A stretch of DNA of 64,000 bases from NCBI RefSeq assembly GCF_017808105.1, contig NZ_JADBHF010000008.1:124001-188000 (forward strand). Reading direction: 5' to 3'. A program made the translations under genes and the position numbers. Below, in pieces: positions 33,372-41,928 of the stretch; position 1 is the stretch's first letter; each line of letters starts with the position of its first letter. Under the pieces are notes generated by a model. That model worked only from the letters and a program-made list of their open reading frames with translations, was not told the origin of the DNA and ran no database searches. This stretch comes from Brevibacterium renqingii. Lineage in GTDB: Bacteria; Actinomycetota; Actinomycetes; Actinomycetales; Brevibacteriaceae.

Positions 33372-34151
33372 TCAGCCGTTCTCCGGCCAGTAATGGGAGT
33401 CGGGCACGGAGCGCTTGCCGAAGATGGCCTGTCCGACTCGGACGCAGTTCGAACCCTCTTCGACGGCCACCTCGAAGTCACCGGACATGCCCATCGACAG
33501 CCGACCGGCGCCGATGAGATCCGGATCGGTCTCCCGTGCCTGCTCGCGCAGCTCGGCGAGCATTCGGAAGCAGGGACGCACGCGTTCGACGTCCGAAGAG
33601 AAGATCGCCAGGGTCATAAGGCCCTGCACCCTGAGCGTGTCGAATTCCCGCACTGCCCGGAGGAAGCCGAGCAGCTCTTCGGGCGGCATGCCGAACTTCG
33701 AGTCCTCGGCTGAGGTGTTGACCTGCACATACACGTCGAGGCTGCGTCCCTCACCCTGGAGCCGACGGTCGAGGGCACGTGCGACCTTGAGCCGGTCGAG
33801 AGCCTGGAATTCGCTTGCGAACTTCGCCACCTCTTTGGCCTTGTTCGACTGAAGATGGCCGATCACCGCCCAGTCGATGTCGAGATCGGCCATTTCATGG
33901 GACTTCCGATGCGCTTCCTGGACCTTGTTCTCCCCCAGCTTGTGGCACCCGGCCTCGACGGCCAGGCGGATGCGCTCCTGGGGAACGGTCTTGCTCACAG
34001 GGAGCAGTTCGATCTCCGAACGCTCGCGACCCGAACGTGCAGCGGTCGCCGCGATGCGTTCGTCGACCTCGGCGATGTTCGTGCGGAAATCTGCGACGGT
34101 CAGCGCCGTCGCATACTCTTCATCGTGACTGAGTCCGTAGTTCTCTCCCAT
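33372..34151 (-). CDS. YggS-family PLP homeostasis protein
   Basis: A 259-residue PLP-binding protein of the COG0325/YggS (PLPHP) group. LLPVSKTVP holds the cofactor lysine, and GENKVQEAHRKS, IGHLQSNKAK and LSMGMSGDFEVAVEEGSNCV are family hallmarks. It buffers vitamin B6 rather than catalysing a known reaction. ATG 34151 lies 6 nt after TACCAT (34158-34163, minus), so the message may be leaderless. It is not in its common location beside ftsZ/sepF. Confidence 0.92.
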   Translation of the reverse strand: MGENYGLSHDEEYATALTVADFRTNIAEVDERIAATAARSGRERSEIELLPVSKTVPQERIRLAVEAGCHKLGENKVQEAHRKSHEMADLDIDWAVIGHLQSNKAKEVAKFASEFQALDRLKVARALDRRLQGEGRSLDVYVQVNTSAEDSKFGMPPEELLGFLRAVREFDTLRVQGLMTLAIFSSDVERVRPCFRMLAELREQARETDPDLIGAGRLSMGMSGDFEVAVEEGSNCVRVGQAIFGKRSVPDSHYWPENG

Positions 34152-34301
34152 GCCCTCATGGTACGCGCGGTCCTGCTGCCGGCAGAACCGCCCGCTCCCG
34201 CCCCGATCGGCATCCGGCAGGGCGGCTGTTTCCTGCACGCACGGACGATCTCGGCCACAATGGTGGTCAGGGAGCCTCTTGACCGATCAGAAAGCCAGCG
34301 A

Positions 34302-34961
34302 ATGACATCGACACCGGGACGCCGATTGGCCAATATCGGGCCCATCGAACAGCTGCGCGCCGGTCGCCTCTGGCGACGCCTGCCTCAGCTCTTCATCGGG
34401 CTCTATCTCTTCGGCGCGGCGATGGCGATGATGGTCACGGCAGGCCTGGGGATGATGCCCTGGGACGTCCTCCATTCGGGTATCCTCAGGCATGTGCCGC
34501 TGACGTTCGGAACCATCGTCACACTGCTGTCCTTCGTCGTGCTCCTCATCTGGATCCCGCTGCGGCAGCAGCCGGGCATCGGTACGGTCCTCAACGCCCT
34601 TCTCATCGGTCCCTCGCTCGACCTCACCCGCCTGTTCCTGCCCCACCCCGAGCATCTCGGATGGAACATCGCGCTCATGGTCGGAGGCGTCGTCCTCAAC
34701 GGGGCCGCCTCGGCGATGTATATCGGCTCACAGTTCGGGCCGGGTCCCCGCGATGGTCTGATGACCGGCCTCTCCCGCGTCACCGGACGCTCCATCCGAC
34801 TCGTGCGCACCCTCATCGAGGTCACCGTCGTCGCCGTCGGCTGGCTTCTCGGCGGAGTGGTCGGCATCGGCACCGTCCTCTACGCGGTGGGGATCGGGCC
34901 CATCACGCAGGCGCTGCTGCCGACCTTCACCGTCGAACTCCGACCGCGGCAGGACGGCTGA
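34302..34961 (+). CDS. YczE/YyaS-like integral membrane protein
   Basis: A 219-residue protein with five hydrophobic helices; FIGLYLFGAAMAMMVTAGLG, GMMPWDVLHSGI and GSQFGPGPRDGLMTGLS are typical of the YczE/YitT-like family. Function is unknown; some members affect surfactin or stress phenotypes in bacilli. ATG 34302 is chosen as the first start giving a sensible N terminus; the ribosome site (AGAAAG) is poor. It is divergent from the YggS gene and converges on the PLP decarboxylase. Confidence 0.82.
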   Translation: MTSTPGRRLANIGPIEQLRAGRLWRRLPQLFIGLYLFGAAMAMMVTAGLGMMPWDVLHSGILRHVPLTFGTIVTLLSFVVLLIWIPLRQQPGIGTVLNALLIGPSLDLTRLFLPHPEHLGWNIALMVGGVVLNGAASAMYIGSQFGPGPRDGLMTGLSRVTGRSIRLVRTLIEVTVVAVGWLLGGVVGIGTVLYAVGIGPITQALLPTFTVELRPRQDG

Positions 34962-34982
34962 GCCGCCTGCTCGAAAACGGCT

Positions 34983-36356
34983 TCACTCCATCGAATCGAG
35001 GATGTCGGTGAGGTCGTCGAAGGTCGTGAGCGGATTGACGATCGCGAACCGAGCGTTGGGCCTGCCGGCATGTGAACTGGGAACGACGAAGGCCCGCTGA
35101 TCCTCGAGAAGCCGGTCCGACCAGGCCTCGTAGTCCTCACGCTGCCAGCCGTCGCGTTCGAAGACGACCACGGACAGTTCGGGTTCGCGGACAAGACGCA
35201 GGTTCTCGCGCCGCCTGATCTCGGTGGCGATCTCACGTGCCAGGTCGATGGAGTGACCGATCGCCTCCCGGTAGGTCTCGGCGCCGTAGCTGGCCAGTGA
35301 GTACCACAGCGGCAGCCCGCGCGGACGACGTGTCAGCTGGATGGCGAAGTCCGAGGGGCTCCACTCCTGCGCCTCGGTGAGGGTGTCGAGGTACTCGGCA
35401 CGCTGCGTGTGCGCTCGTCGCCCCGTGTTCGGGTCACGGTAGATCAGCGCGCAGGCGTCGAACGGGGCGAAGAGCCACTTGTGCGGGTCGACGATGAGCG
35501 AATCGGCCTGTTCGACCCCGGCGAACCGGTGCCGGACCTGAGGAGCGAGCATCGCCGCCAGACCGTAGGCGCCGTCGATGTGGAGCCAGAAGTCGAATTC
35601 CTCCTTCAGTGCCGCGATGCCCGCGAGATCGTCGATGGTGCCGAAATTCGTCGTCCCCGAGGTCGCCACGACCGCGATCACGGCATCACCGTGCTCTGCG
35701 AGCGCCTCACGCACACCTTCGGGACGCAGGATCCCGTCCTCGCCGGTGGGCACCGGCGCGACGTCGACGTCCATGACCTCAGCCGCCGAGGCGACCGACG
35801 AATGGGCCTCGGCGCTGCACACGATCACCCACCGGGCCGGCCTCGCGGCCGCCAGCTTCTCCTTCTTCGCATTGCGCGCGGCCACGAGTGCGGAGAGGTT
35901 GCCGATGGTCCCGCCCTGGACGAAGACTCCTCCGGCGGTCCCCGGCAGACCGAACTCTCCCGCCAGCCACCGCAGCACCTCGTTCTCGGCGTGGACGACA
36001 CCGGCGCCTTCGAGCCAGGAACCGCCGTAGAGGGCGCTGGCGGAGACGACCAGGTCGAAGGCCACGGCGGCCTTCGTCGGAGCACTGGGGATGAAGGACA
36101 GGTACTTGGGGTGATCGGTCGAGATGCATGCGGGAGCGAAGATGTGCTCGAAGATCGCCAGCGCCCGCGCTGAGCCCAGCCCCTCCTCTGTGACGGTGGG
36201 CCCGGCCAGGCGACGCAGCTCGGCCTCGGAGGTGGGGTGGTCGAGCGGAGTGTCCTCCGCCAGAGTGCGCCGTCTCGAATACTCGAGGACCAGGTTCACC
36301 AGATTGCGGGTCTCATCGGAGACGACGTGCATGCGTGAGTGGAGACTGTCGGTCAT
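34983..36356 (-). CDS. Group II PLP-dependent amino acid decarboxylase
   Basis: A 457-residue fold-type I PLP enzyme of the aromatic-L-amino-acid/glutamate decarboxylase group. The cofactor lysine is in VDPHKWLFAPFD, the histidine stack in SAEAHSSV, and HIDGAYG holds the Asp that binds the pyridine nitrogen. Its substrate (aromatic amino acid, DABA or other) cannot be decided. GGGAGG lies 5 nt upstream of ATG 36356. It is transcribed away from the carnitine operon, and 230 bp separate the two. Confidence 0.85.
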   Translation of the reverse strand: MTDSLHSRMHVVSDETRNLVNLVLEYSRRRTLAEDTPLDHPTSEAELRRLAGPTVTEEGLGSARALAIFEHIFAPACISTDHPKYLSFIPSAPTKAAVAFDLVVSASALYGGSWLEGAGVVHAENEVLRWLAGEFGLPGTAGGVFVQGGTIGNLSALVAARNAKKEKLAAARPARWVIVCSAEAHSSVASAAEVMDVDVAPVPTGEDGILRPEGVREALAEHGDAVIAVVATSGTTNFGTIDDLAGIAALKEEFDFWLHIDGAYGLAAMLAPQVRHRFAGVEQADSLIVDPHKWLFAPFDACALIYRDPNTGRRAHTQRAEYLDTLTEAQEWSPSDFAIQLTRRPRGLPLWYSLASYGAETYREAIGHSIDLAREIATEIRRRENLRLVREPELSVVVFERDGWQREDYEAWSDRLLEDQRAFVVPSSHAGRPNARFAIVNPLTTFDDLTDILDSME

Positions 36357-36520
36357 AGGTCCTCCCGGGTCGTGTCGGATGCCGATGGGCGCGGCCCATC
36401 AGCACGAGACTATCGGCAACTGCGACTCCTGTGGGCGCGGCGAGCGCGATTGTCACGATCAGACTCGCGCGCTCCCGCCCTCCGGCTCGCCGGACCACCG
36501 TCTTCCTCATCAATGCCGTA

Positions 36521-36558
36521 ATCGCAAGTTCTGACTATTGATCATAAATACTTGCGAT
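36521..36558. promoter_or_regulatory. Candidate operator: inverted repeat upstream of carnitine operon
   Basis: ATCGCAAGT (36521-36529) and ACTTGCGAT (36550-36558) form a perfect 9-bp inverted repeat with a 20-bp spacer. The right arm covers the -35 box TTGCGA of the regulator's promoter. The position suits autorepression by the XRE-TetR protein encoded just downstream (inference). Confidence 0.6.
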
Positions 36559-36580
36559 CTGTCGGTTTCCGGGATAGATT
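36552..36580 (+). promoter_or_regulatory. Promoter of the carnitine operon
   Basis: TTGCGA (36552-36557) and TAGATT (36575-36580) are spaced by 17 bp, and TAGATT ends 6 nt before ATG 36587. This gives a leaderless-type start. No separate promoter is seen within the operon, whose genes overlap. Confidence 0.65.
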
Positions 36581-36586
36581 CGGCCC

Positions 36587-37474
36587 ATGAGCAGCACCCC
36601 GGGACACGGCTCGACCCCGTCTCGAGCCAAGGAGGCGATCGTCGGCACCGGTCTGTCCCAGCGGCAGGTCGCCAAGGCGATCGGCATCGACGAGACGAAG
36701 CTGTCGAAGGCCCTGTCCGGTCAGCGGCGCTTCACCGCCGATGAGCTTCTCGGGCTGGCGACGTCGACCGGAGTCACCGTCAGATGGCTGCTCGGAGACG
36801 AGTCGCAGGTCTCGGCGGCACCAGAGTCGCTGGCTCCCGAGGCACAGAACCTGACCGACGTCGAGGGGCTGACCGCCGCGGAGGCGACTCCGCGCCGGCA
36901 CATCGTCGAAGTCGCCTGGAACCTCTTCTCCCGACACGGCTATGACTCCGTGCGCATCGCCGATATCGCGGAGACCGCGGGCGTGTCGAGCGCGAGCGTC
37001 CACTACCACTTCACGAACAAGTCGGAGCTCTTCGCCGCCACGCTGGACTATTCGGTCAAGCTCGCCTTCGACCGGCAGATCGCCTGGCTCGACGGCATCG
37101 ACGATCCGAAGCACCGGCTCGAACGTCTGCTCGAGCTGCAGTCGCCGATCGGGCAGACAGCACACCGCGAGTGGTCGATCTGGCTGCAGACATGGGCTCG
37201 ACTCGCGCTGGAGGACGGAGGCTCGACCGAGTACCCGGCCAGCTACGAGCGCTGGTCGCGGACCGTGCGCAGCACCATCGAAGACGGTCAGGCCGAAGGG
37301 CTCTTCCGCCGCGGCGACAGTGCCGCCATGGCCGATGAGCTCACTTCCCTGCTCGATGGGCTCGGGGTCAAGGTGCTCACCGGAGTCATGGACCCCGGGA
37401 CGTTCAGAATCCGACTGCAGACCTATCTCACCCGTTCGATCATCAGAACCCAACCAGAGGAGGAGTCACAATGA
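36587..37474 (+). CDS. XRE-TetR dual DNA-binding regulator
   Basis: A 295-residue regulator with two unrelated DNA-binding modules. An XRE-type HTH is at residues 12-70 (LSQRQVAKAIGIDETKLSKAL). A TetR N-terminal domain is at about 103-150 (RIADIAETAGVSSASVHYHF), followed by a helical ligand-binding C-terminal half. The stop overlaps the next ATG (ATGA), so it is co-translated with the carnitine enzymes. It probably represses them and responds to carnitine or a metabolite (inference). The inverted repeat at 36521-36558 is its likely site. Confidence 0.85.
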   Translation: MSSTPGHGSTPSRAKEAIVGTGLSQRQVAKAIGIDETKLSKALSGQRRFTADELLGLATSTGVTVRWLLGDESQVSAAPESLAPEAQNLTDVEGLTAAEATPRRHIVEVAWNLFSRHGYDSVRIADIAETAGVSSASVHYHFTNKSELFAATLDYSVKLAFDRQIAWLDGIDDPKHRLERLLELQSPIGQTAHREWSIWLQTWARLALEDGGSTEYPASYERWSRTVRSTIEDGQAEGLFRRGDSAAMADELTSLLDGLGVKVLTGVMDPGTFRIRLQTYLTRSIIRTQPEEESQ

Positions 37475-38382
37475 ATCGCAAGGTCATTCTCACCTGTGCA
37501 GTCACAGGGGCCGGAGACACGACCGGCAAGAGCGAACACGTTCCCGTCACCCCGGAGGAGATCGCGAATGACGCGATCGCCGCCGCCCGCGCCGGAGCCT
37601 CTGTCGTCCACATCCACGTCCGCGACATCGAGACCAAGCAGAGCTCGCGAGAGGTCTCCTACTACCGCGAGGTCGTCCGCCGCATCCGCGCGGCCGACGT
37701 CGACCCAGTCATCAACCTCACGGCGGGCATGGGCGGCGACCTCGTCGTCGACCCGCAGGATCCGCTGACGACCATGCCGGGCACCGACCTCATCAACGCC
37801 CTCGACCGTCTCCCCCATGTCGAAGAGCTGCTGCCCGAGATCTGCACGATCGACTGCGGAACGCTCAACTTCGGGGAGGGTTCGAACATCTACGTCTCCA
37901 CCCCGGACATGCTGCGGGAGGGCTCGAAGCGGATCCAGACGCTGGGGGTGCGCCCCGAACTCGAGATCTTCGACACCGGCAACCTGTGGTTTGCGAACGT
38001 GCTCGTCGAAGAGGGCCTCATCGATGCTCCGCCGCTGTACCAGCTGTGCATGGGCATCCCGTACGGTGCGCCGGCTGATCCCGGACTGCTGGCTGCCATG
38101 GTCAACATGCTGCCCAGGGGCGCGCAGTTCACCTCGTTCGCCATCGGTGCCAACCAGCTGCCCTGGGTCGCCCAGTCCGTGCTCGCAGGCGGTCATGCCC
38201 GCGTCGGCCTCGAGGACAATCTCTACATGTCCAAGGGAGTCAAGGCCACGAACGCCGACCTCACCTCCCGCGCCGTCGACATCATCACGAGCCTCGGCGC
38301 GTCCGTGGCAACCCCCGACGAAGCCCGCGAGATCCTCGATCTGCGCGTCCAGACCCCGACCATCACAGGAGCCGATCTGTGA
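37471..38382 (+). CDS. BKACE-family beta-keto acid cleavage enzyme (dehydrocarnitine)
   Basis: A 303-residue TIM-barrel enzyme of the 3-keto-5-aminohexanoate cleavage (BKACE, DUF849) family, which uses acetyl-CoA to split beta-keto acids. HIHVRD (about residue 49) supplies zinc-binding histidines, and GLEDNLY a conserved glutamate. In the carnitine pathway it turns 3-dehydrocarnitine plus acetyl-CoA into betainyl-CoA and acetoacetate. That assignment rests on the adjacent carnitine dehydrogenase-thioesterase gene. It overlaps both neighbours by 4 bp. Confidence 0.85.
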   Translation: MNRKVILTCAVTGAGDTTGKSEHVPVTPEEIANDAIAAARAGASVVHIHVRDIETKQSSREVSYYREVVRRIRAADVDPVINLTAGMGGDLVVDPQDPLTTMPGTDLINALDRLPHVEELLPEICTIDCGTLNFGEGSNIYVSTPDMLREGSKRIQTLGVRPELEIFDTGNLWFANVLVEEGLIDAPPLYQLCMGIPYGAPADPGLLAAMVNMLPRGAQFTSFAIGANQLPWVAQSVLAGGHARVGLEDNLYMSKGVKATNADLTSRAVDIITSLGASVATPDEAREILDLRVQTPTITGADL

Positions 38383-39869
38383 ACGATTCCCTCACCGACA
38401 CCCCCGTCGTCTACCCTGACTTCGACTCGATCACCACGGTCACCTGCGTCGGTGCCGGCACGATCGGCGGCGGCTGGGCGGCCTATTTCCTCGCCCAGGG
38501 CTTCCGAGTGAAGATCTGGGATCCCGCTCCCGACGCCGGGGAGAAGTTCTCCCGCCTCCTCGACGCGGCCTGGCCCGCGCTCGAGGAGCTCGACATGGTC
38601 GCCGGCGCCGACCGCACCGCGTGGTCCGTGCACACCGACCTCGCCGAGGCAGTGACCGGAACCGGCTTCGTCCAGGAGTCGGCTCCGGAGGATCTGGACC
38701 TCAAACGCCGGCTGCTGTCCCAGGTCGATGCCGTCTGCGATCCGGGCATCGTCATCGGCTCCTCGACGTCCGGCTACAGCATGACCGAGATGGCCACCGA
38801 GGCGGCCCATCCCGAACGTCTGGTCGTCGGACACCCGTTCAATCCGCCGTACCTCATCCCGCTCGTCGAAGTCGTCGGTGGCCAGGAGAGCTCGGCTTCC
38901 GCAGTCGACTGGGCAGCCGATTTCTATGCCCACATCGGCAAGTCCGTGATCCGGATGGACCGCGAGGTGCCCGGATTCATCGCCAACCGGCTCCAGGAGG
39001 CGCTGTGGCGCGAAGCTCTGTACATGGTCGAGCAGGGCGAGGCCACCGTCGAGCAGCTCGACCGCTCGATCACCGACGGACCCGGCCTGCGGTGGCCGTT
39101 CCAGGGACCGATGCTCACCTTCCACCTCGCCGGCGGCGAGGGCGGGATGGCCCATATGCTCGACCACTTCGGACCGTCCCTGAAATCGCCGTGGACGCGT
39201 CTGACGGCACCCGAGCTCACCCAGACACTCCGAGACGACGTCGTCGCCGGCTGCGATGTCGAGAGCGGCGAGCGCACGATTCCGGATCTCGTCCGTCACC
39301 GGGACGCCGGGATCATCGCGCTGCGGAAGCTCACCGCAGAACTCGCCGCCACCCATGGCGCGGATGCGGCAGCGACTGCCGCCGCGGTTCCGACCGAGCC
39401 GACCCCGTCCGAGGTCGCATCGGACCGGGCGGAGAGTCTTCCCGTCTACCTCACAGAGGTCAGCGAGGACTGGATCGACTACAACGGGCACATGTCCGAG
39501 GCCTTCTACGTGCTCGTCTTCGGCTTCGCCACCGACCAGGTGATGGACCACCTCGGTCTCGACGCCGACTATCGGAACTCGGCGAAGGCCTCGCTGTACA
39601 CCGTGGAATCCCATATCCGCTACCTCGACGAGGTGGCCCTCGGGTCACAGCTGAGCGTCGTCCCGAGTCTCGTGAGCGCCGGGGAGAAGAAGCTGCATCT
39701 GGCCTATGAGATGTACGTCGACGAGCGACTCGTCGCGACCGAGGAGATCATGGCACTCCACGTCGACCAATCGACGGACGCGGTCGTGGCTTTCCCCGCC
39801 GCCATCGCCGAGAGGATTGCGCGGACGATCACGCATCGGCCGGAGTGGGTCGGGCGCGCGATCGGCTGA
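38379..39869 (+). CDS. lcdH: L-carnitine 3-dehydrogenase fused to betainyl-CoA thioesterase
   Basis: A 496-residue fusion. Residues 18-325 are a 3-hydroxyacyl-CoA dehydrogenase-like NAD enzyme (GAGTIGGGWAAYFLAQGF binding NAD, GHPFNPPYLIPLVE catalytic region) matching carnitine dehydrogenase. Residues about 350-490 are a hot-dog thioesterase with DYNGHMSEAFY. The first half oxidises carnitine to 3-dehydrocarnitine; the second releases glycine betaine from betainyl-CoA. The start is GTG 38379 (GTGA overlap). Fused versions are known in some other carnitine-degrading bacteria. A strong terminator follows. Confidence 0.9.
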   Translation: MNDSLTDTPVVYPDFDSITTVTCVGAGTIGGGWAAYFLAQGFRVKIWDPAPDAGEKFSRLLDAAWPALEELDMVAGADRTAWSVHTDLAEAVTGTGFVQESAPEDLDLKRRLLSQVDAVCDPGIVIGSSTSGYSMTEMATEAAHPERLVVGHPFNPPYLIPLVEVVGGQESSASAVDWAADFYAHIGKSVIRMDREVPGFIANRLQEALWREALYMVEQGEATVEQLDRSITDGPGLRWPFQGPMLTFHLAGGEGGMAHMLDHFGPSLKSPWTRLTAPELTQTLRDDVVAGCDVESGERTIPDLVRHRDAGIIALRKLTAELAATHGADAAATAAAVPTEPTPSEVASDRAESLPVYLTEVSEDWIDYNGHMSEAFYVLVFGFATDQVMDHLGLDADYRNSAKASLYTVESHIRYLDEVALGSQLSVVPSLVSAGEKKLHLAYEMYVDERLVATEEIMALHVDQSTDAVVAFPAAIAERIARTITHRPEWVGRAIG

Positions 39870-39918
39870 TCACCGCTGCCCGATCAGGGGCCGGCCGGTG
39901 GACGCGGGCAGGCCCCGA

Positions 39919-39954
39919 CCGAGGTGCGGCCGCTGCCCACCGGCCGCACCTCGG
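39919..39954 (+). terminator. Terminator of the carnitine operon
   Basis: A perfect 14-bp stem (CCGAGGTGCGGCCG / CGGCCGCACCTCGG) with an 8-nt loop lies 49 nt after the stop codon. It lacks a clear U-tract but is the strongest hairpin in the 198-bp gap that follows. Confidence 0.78.
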
Positions 39955-40067
39955 ATCGGCGGGTTTCGTCAGGATTCGAGAAGTCATCTGCGGACAGCGG
40001 CGCTATCCTGAAGTTCCCAACCGATCGTCCGGTGCGACCGCACCGCCGAGCCCACTGAGGAACCGAT

Positions 40068-40619
40068 ATGTCCGCTGATGCCGCCGAGACGACAACGATC
40101 ACCTTTCCAGCCATCGCCGAGCTTCTCGGCGACCGGCCCATTCTGCGCCTGCCACAGGACGCCAGCGACCGATTGCCCTCCCGAGGGCAGGTCGCAGTCG
40201 ACGGCAGCATCGACGGCACCGACTTCACCACGGTGGTCGAACCCGACGGCCGCCGAGGTCACTGGATCAGCATCGAGCCCGACCTCTGGCAGCGCCTAGG
40301 CACCTCCCCCGGCGAGGCAGTCGAAGTCAGCCTGAACCCGCGGAAGGAATGGCCTGAAGTCACCGTGCCCGAGGATCTGCAGGCGGCTCTCGACGCGGCC
40401 GTGGACCTCGATGAGGTGTGGACGAGCCTGACGCCGATGGCCCGCTGGGAATGGGTGCGGTGGATCAGAGCCACGAAGAGCGCAGACACACGGGCTCGGC
40501 GGGTGGACGTCGCGATCTCGAAGCTCGAGTCCGGCAAGCGCCGCCCCTGCTGCTTCGATCTGTCGTCGTGCACCGACCCCGAGCTGTCCAAGAGCGGCAA
40601 GCTGCTCGGGCTCTCCTGA
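40068..40619 (+). CDS. DUF1905/YdeI-like protein
   Basis: A 183-residue protein: an N-terminal DUF1905 beta-rich domain (about residues 8-95; GHWISIEPDLWQRLG) joined to a bacteriocin-protection YdeI/OmpD-associated helical segment (about 100-165; ARWEWVRWIRATKSADTRARRV). Such proteins are common in actinobacteria and have no settled function. The C-terminal CCFDLSSCTDPELSKSGKLLG has three cysteines not expected in the family, perhaps metal-binding (guess). GAGGAAC precedes ATG 40068. Confidence 0.82.
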   Translation: MSADAAETTTITFPAIAELLGDRPILRLPQDASDRLPSRGQVAVDGSIDGTDFTTVVEPDGRRGHWISIEPDLWQRLGTSPGEAVEVSLNPRKEWPEVTVPEDLQAALDAAVDLDEVWTSLTPMARWEWVRWIRATKSADTRARRVDVAISKLESGKRRPCCFDLSSCTDPELSKSGKLLGLS

Positions 40620-40638
40620 ACCCTGGGCCGGGTTCGGC

Positions 40639-41928
40639 TCAATCCGCTGCGGGCGCGCGGAGGACCGCGCGCCCGCGGCGAATGGTCAGTGTCAGGCCGG
40701 CACCGATGGTCGAGACTATCGCGGCGGCCGCGAACAGCAGCCAGAACCCGCCGACCAGAGCGACGAGACCGGCTCCGAGCAGCGGCCCCACGAGCTGTCC
40801 GAGATTGGCGGCACTGTTGACGAGGCTGAGGTCTCGAGCATGGTCATCGGGATCGAGGAGCAGGTCCGTGGCCAGGGCGAGGCTGACGGCCATGTACGCC
40901 CCATAGCCTGCCCCCATGACTCCGGCGGCCACGGCAGTGGCCATGAAGCTCGGGCTGATGAGGATGATCACGCCCGAGGCGGCCTGCACCAGCGCGGACA
41001 GAACCGTCCACAGTCTCCGGTTCCCTCTGCGGTCGGTGACGATGCCGACGAGGACCGCTGCGAGGACGACGAAGACCGTGTAGATGACGATGAGCACGAG
41101 CAGACGACCCTCGGCGTCGGGGGCGGGAACCCTGATGCCGTAGAGCAGGAAGAACAGCAGCAGCGAGGTGCCGAAGGCATTGCCGACGTTGATGATGAAT
41201 CGGCTGATGAGAAGTCTCGTGAAGCTCGGGTCGACGAGCGAGGAGATGCGTGCCCGGGTGAGTTCCGCACGAGCGCGCAGGGCGAGCACTGCGGCATGCG
41301 GCGGCGGAGGGTCCGGCAGCAGGACGGCGCTCAGCGTCCCGATGAGGAGGATGAACCCGGCGAGCACGACGTAGGATGCGCCGGTGCTCAGCCCGAGCAG
41401 GACGATGGCTCCGACACCGACGACGATGCCCACCGCTTGGGCGGAGCTCGCCGCGGCCGATGCGGCACCGCGCTGGTCGTCGAGCTGGTCGGCGATGAGG
41501 GCAGTGAAGGCGGCCGAAGCCACGGAGACCCCCACCGAGGTGACTACCCAGGCGGCACCGATCAGCACCGGGCCTTCGGCGCTGCCGGTGAGCAGGAGTC
41601 CGACAGCGGCAAGGAACGATCCGCCGATCGCCCAGGGCCGGCGTCGCCCGATCCGGAGGCGCGTGCGATCGGAGAACCGGCCTGCCACGGGTGCGACGAT
41701 GACCCCGGCCAGGCCGCCTGTCGAGAGCACCAGCCCCGACCAGACGACGCCGTCGATCCAGTGGGCGCTCTGGGTGTCGAGCTGCAGCGGCAGCAGCAGC
41801 TGGATCGGCGTGAGCTGCACGGTCCAGATCGCCAACCAGGCGAGGGTGAACCACACCATCCATACCGACGACACGCGCGGCCGACCTCCAGGGTCGCCTC
41901 GGCGATCGGGATCGGTGGCGAAGCTCAT
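40639..41928 (-). CDS. MFS (sugar-type) transporter
   Basis: A 429-residue MFS protein with 12 predicted helices; RFSDRTRLRIGRRRPWAIGG is the loop motif common in GPH/sugar-type carriers. The start ATG 41928 overlaps the beta-glucosidase stop as ATGA, so the two are co-translated. It probably imports the glycoside or disaccharide hydrolysed by its partner (inference). The longer frame reads back through the glucosidase gene and is rejected. Confidence 0.85.
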   Translation of the reverse strand: MSFATDPDRRGDPGGRPRVSSVWMVWFTLAWLAIWTVQLTPIQLLLPLQLDTQSAHWIDGVVWSGLVLSTGGLAGVIVAPVAGRFSDRTRLRIGRRRPWAIGGSFLAAVGLLLTGSAEGPVLIGAAWVVTSVGVSVASAAFTALIADQLDDQRGAASAAASSAQAVGIVVGVGAIVLLGLSTGASYVVLAGFILLIGTLSAVLLPDPPPPHAAVLALRARAELTRARISSLVDPSFTRLLISRFIINVGNAFGTSLLLFFLLYGIRVPAPDAEGRLLVLIVIYTVFVVLAAVLVGIVTDRRGNRRLWTVLSALVQAASGVIILISPSFMATAVAAGVMGAGYGAYMAVSLALATDLLLDPDDHARDLSLVNSAANLGQLVGPLLGAGLVALVGGFWLLFAAAAIVSTIGAGLTLTIRRGRAVLRAPAAD

